DNA from: Paenibacillus sp. 1001270B_150601_E10
GTDB taxonomy: Bacteria; Bacillota; Bacilli; Paenibacillales; Paenibacillaceae
Reading direction: 5' to 3'
Assembly (NCBI RefSeq): GCF_015558675.1
Contig: NZ_JADMOL010000009.1
Coordinates: forward strand, 102,927 to 152,656
Length of the DNA: 49,730 nucleotides
The position numbers were made by a program, and so were the translations under genes. The notes beneath the pieces are model-generated. The model was not told the DNA's origin, searched no databases, and worked only from the letters and a program-made list of their open reading frames with translations. Of this stretch, positions 47,775-49,730 are shown in pieces; position 1 is the stretch's first letter; every line of letters begins with the position of its first letter.

Positions 47775-48878
47775 TCAGCCCACGGGATGCTTGCTATTCA
47801 GCAAATGAATGCCATATGACATTGGATTCTCATAGGTCATTCTCCAAGTATCGATCAGATGGGCTTCGCGGAAGCTGTAACGTTGATCGCGCCCGTTGCA
47901 TTCTATAAAGAGGGGGAGGCCTTCTTTAGAAATCCCCATATCAAGTCCGAGATCAGCCATATGCGGCAGCGTGTCGGAAAGCGTTTGAGCAATGCGAAGG
48001 GATACCTCCTCTATATGCTGCTTCATTTGTCTATAGGACAGATGAGGGCATGCTGCGGCTGCAATCTGCTCAAACGTATAGACGGTGCCGCCTTGAGCGA
48101 CATTGGTGACAAACGTGTGCTGAGGGGCGACTTTCCCCACGATGCCGGCTACCTGCCACTGCCCGGTATGATCCCGCTGTACGGATACGCGAAGATCGAA
48201 AGGGCGGCCTTCATAAGTAGCCAGCGGAAGTGTCTCTTGAACAAGATAACGCGTGCCGGTGATTCGTTTTATCACAATAGGCGGAAGCGTGTGTTCATGA
48301 AAATGCTGGGTGCGCCAGCGTTTGCCGTATTTGCGGCTGACGACTGCATAGCAAGCCTTCCAGCCGTTCTCTGTCCAATCGAGCTTCATGAGGCCTTTGC
48401 CGATGCTGCTGTTATCCGGCTTTAGAATCAAGGATGAATGTCTAGACATCATGGAAGTAACAGCGCTTTTGGTTGCAAGGAGCGTTTCAGGCAGATGAGG
48501 AAGCAGGGCAGCATCCTTGCTGATGAGATCATGAATGGTCATTTTGCCATAGCGATTGACTTGATTGAAGATCTGAATGCCGCGGTGAACGAGCGACTCG
48601 ACTTTCTTAAGTGAACGCGTACGGAAAAAAATAGCTCGATTATGGATGACATCAGGAATCGGCATACTCTGCTTTACATAGCGGTGATGCTGACGAACAT
48701 AAGCAAGTACTCGCATGGATGGAAGATGAACATCCTCAATGCGAAAGAATACAGGGGTAACGCCGTGTCGGCGTGCGGCATCCTCGTAGAATGCGATCGC
48801 TTCGTGGCGAGTTCTGCCGCGGGCGAGCCCCTTTAGCATATTTGTATTAAACATAACGCCGATGCGGCTATCGGACAT
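47775..48878 (-). CDS. YheC/YheD-family ATP-grasp, endospore coat-associated protein
   Basis: Protein of 367 aa in the YheC/YheD family, ATP-grasp-fold proteins found in spore coats of Bacillales. The start SRIGVMFNTNMLKGL, PDVIHNRAIFFRTRS (about 88), IFNQVNRYGK, LILKPDNSSIGKGLMKL (about 150-166, the ATP-binding loop), VIKRITGTRYLVQETL, FDLRVSVQRD (about 225) and GLDMGISKEGLPLFIECNGRDQRYSF (about 317-342) mark the family. GAGGAGGAACGAAC precedes ATG 48878; the frame extends 11 codons upstream without a site. Substrate unknown. Divergent from a CotSA-like glycosyltransferase, fitting a spore-coat locus. Confidence 0.93.
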   Translation of the reverse strand: MSDSRIGVMFNTNMLKGLARGRTRHEAIAFYEDAARRHGVTPVFFRIEDVHLPSMRVLAYVRQHHRYVKQSMPIPDVIHNRAIFFRTRSLKKVESLVHRGIQIFNQVNRYGKMTIHDLISKDAALLPHLPETLLATKSAVTSMMSRHSSLILKPDNSSIGKGLMKLDWTENGWKACYAVVSRKYGKRWRTQHFHEHTLPPIVIKRITGTRYLVQETLPLATYEGRPFDLRVSVQRDHTGQWQVAGIVGKVAPQHTFVTNVAQGGTVYTFEQIAAAACPHLSYRQMKQHIEEVSLRIAQTLSDTLPHMADLGLDMGISKEGLPLFIECNGRDQRYSFREAHLIDTWRMTYENPMSYGIHLLNSKHPVG

Positions 48879-49019
48879 GTTCGTTCCTCCTCTTCGTCTA
48901 AGGGCGCCCAAGGCGCCTAAGCAAGCGGCATGTACTGCATCCTATGTATGTCCGCTTGAATGTGTATGGACGAGTGATGAAGACGAAATGTCTAATTTTG
49001 TGATGATGAGGTGAAGTGC

Positions 49020-49730
49020 ATGCGGCTTCCCCGTGTGGCAGTGATCACGCCAGGAACGTTTCCCATTCCATCAGGAGCAAGCAGTTCAGTAGAGCGGGTC
49101 GTTGAATACGTCGTTGGCTTAGCCAGCGACCGCATCGAAGCGCGTATATATGCGAGGCTTTGGCCGGGGCAGGAGTACTACGGGATGGTACGTGGGGTGC
49201 CATGCGAGCGGGTTCGGGGCCCGGGAGGGAGCCGATACATTTTGGGTGTTATCTCTAAGCTGCGCCAGTTCGATCCTGATCTTATTCAGGTGGAGAATCG
49301 GCCGCGCTTTGTCTTGACGATCAAGCAGGCGATGCCTGAAAAGACGATTTGGCTGAATCTGCATTCAACCACCTTTATGAGCAGACAGCATATTCCTGCT
49401 CGGAAGCTGAGGCAGGCGTTTCGGACCGCAGAGAGGATCTTTGTGAACAGCCGCTACCTGTATCAGCAGGTCGTACAGCGAGCGCCGGATTGTGCGTCAA
49501 AGGTCGTTATTAACCCGCTTGGCGTAGATGGGGACCGGTTTAAGACGAGATGGGATGAAGAGGGGGAGCGGCGATACATTGCGGGGAAGCAGATGCAGGG
49601 CTGGAGTCATCGCAAAGTCATCTTATATGTAGGGCGATTGATTCCGCTTAAAGGGGTCCATCATCTGCTGCAGCTCATCCCAAAGCTTAAACATGCTCAT
49701 CCAGACGTCCTGCTCGTCATCGTGGGCAGT
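49020..49730 (+). CDS. GT4-family glycosyltransferase (CotSA/YtcC-like), 3' end outside the window
   Basis: The frame is open from ATG 49020 (GAGGTGAAGTGC upstream) to the window end, 237 codons. The N-terminal Rossmann part shows VAVITPGTFPIPSGASSSVERVV (acceptor side), LIQVENRPRFVL, TIWLNLHSTTFMSRQ, RIFVNSRYLYQQVV, VINPLGVDGDRF; the linker to the C-terminal donor domain is KVILYVGRLIPLKGVHHLL, typical of GT4 retaining transferases. Best resemblance is to the spore coat glycosyltransferases CotSA/YtcC, in keeping with the adjacent YheC/D gene. The donor-binding E-x7-E lies beyond the edge. Confidence 0.92.
   Translation, partial: MRLPRVAVITPGTFPIPSGASSSVERVVEYVVGLASDRIEARIYARLWPGQEYYGMVRGVPCERVRGPGGSRYILGVISKLRQFDPDLIQVENRPRFVLTIKQAMPEKTIWLNLHSTTFMSRQHIPARKLRQAFRTAERIFVNSRYLYQQVVQRAPDCASKVVINPLGVDGDRFKTRWDEEGERRYIAGKQMQGWSHRKVILYVGRLIPLKGVHHLLQLIPKLKHAHPDVLLVIVGS

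Noticed and set aside
1-49730. CRISPR arrays, tRNA/rRNA genes, insertion sequences, prophage or defence operons
   Set aside because: Looked for regularly spaced repeats, tRNA-like cloverleaf ends, transposase or integrase motifs and known defence proteins; none seen.

Overview
The window reads as chromosome of a spore-forming, low-to-mid GC Gram-positive bacterium, most likely Paenibacillaceae (Paenibacillus or a close relative). The signs are strong AGGAGG-type ribosome sites, frequent TTG/GTG starts, many intrinsic terminators, a three-gene sdhCAB operon of Bacillus type, an EcsAB transporter, a YheC/YheD spore-coat-associated protein beside a CotSA-like glycosyltransferase, and a ydaO-type c-di-AMP riboswitch before potassium-transport genes. 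This rests on gene content and protein motifs read by eye; no search was run. I see no tRNA, rRNA, CRISPR array, insertion sequence or prophage.

Layout. 1-3034: 5' part of a membrane protein (possible CPBP protease), divergent from ktrB-ktrA behind a c-di-AMP riboswitch and terminator. 3048-5227: a GntR repressor/ABC ATPase/permease operon with a candidate operator. 5391-9872: LysR regulator divergent from sdhCAB. 9873-15254: a DUF1871-like gene with a probable frameshift, an aldehyde dehydrogenase, two metallophosphoesterases and a DMT exporter. 15262-19014: histidinol-phosphatase and LysR gene, then a UMF1-type MFS transporter with a palindrome inside its promoter. 19042-22877: SERCA-type Ca2+ ATPase and a zinc-dependent phospholipase C-like protein. 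23111-25963: a type I sulfatase and a GH125 alpha-mannosidase. 26138-30559: CheX-like protein, SDR, DUF2573-like protein, DEAD-box helicase, AI-2E family protein. 30885-34730: solute-binding lipoprotein and ecsAB. 34858-38736: a B6-flavoured group (aminotransferase, PNPOx-like flavoprotein, MocR regulator). 38823-42510: AraC regulator, DoxX protein and a large unclassified glycosidase-like protein. 42511-43860: a patch of broken small genes. 43882-49730: two GNATs, a dimeric-barrel protein, an orphan trpB, psd, YheC/D and the start of a GT4 glycosyltransferase.

Working together: KtrB/KtrA form one K+ channel complex shut off by c-di-AMP; SdhCAB is complex II, probably controlled by the adjacent LysR protein; sulfatase plus GH125 suggest removal of sulfate and alpha-1,6-mannose from a glycan; the GntR/ABC set resembles the cell-envelope-stress Ytr systems. 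Most of the window is ordinary core genome. The parts most likely to hold something undescribed are the 774-residue glycosidase-like protein (40186-42510), the decaying small-gene patch (42738-43785), the DUF1871-like frameshift, and several clean dyads in intergenic regions.
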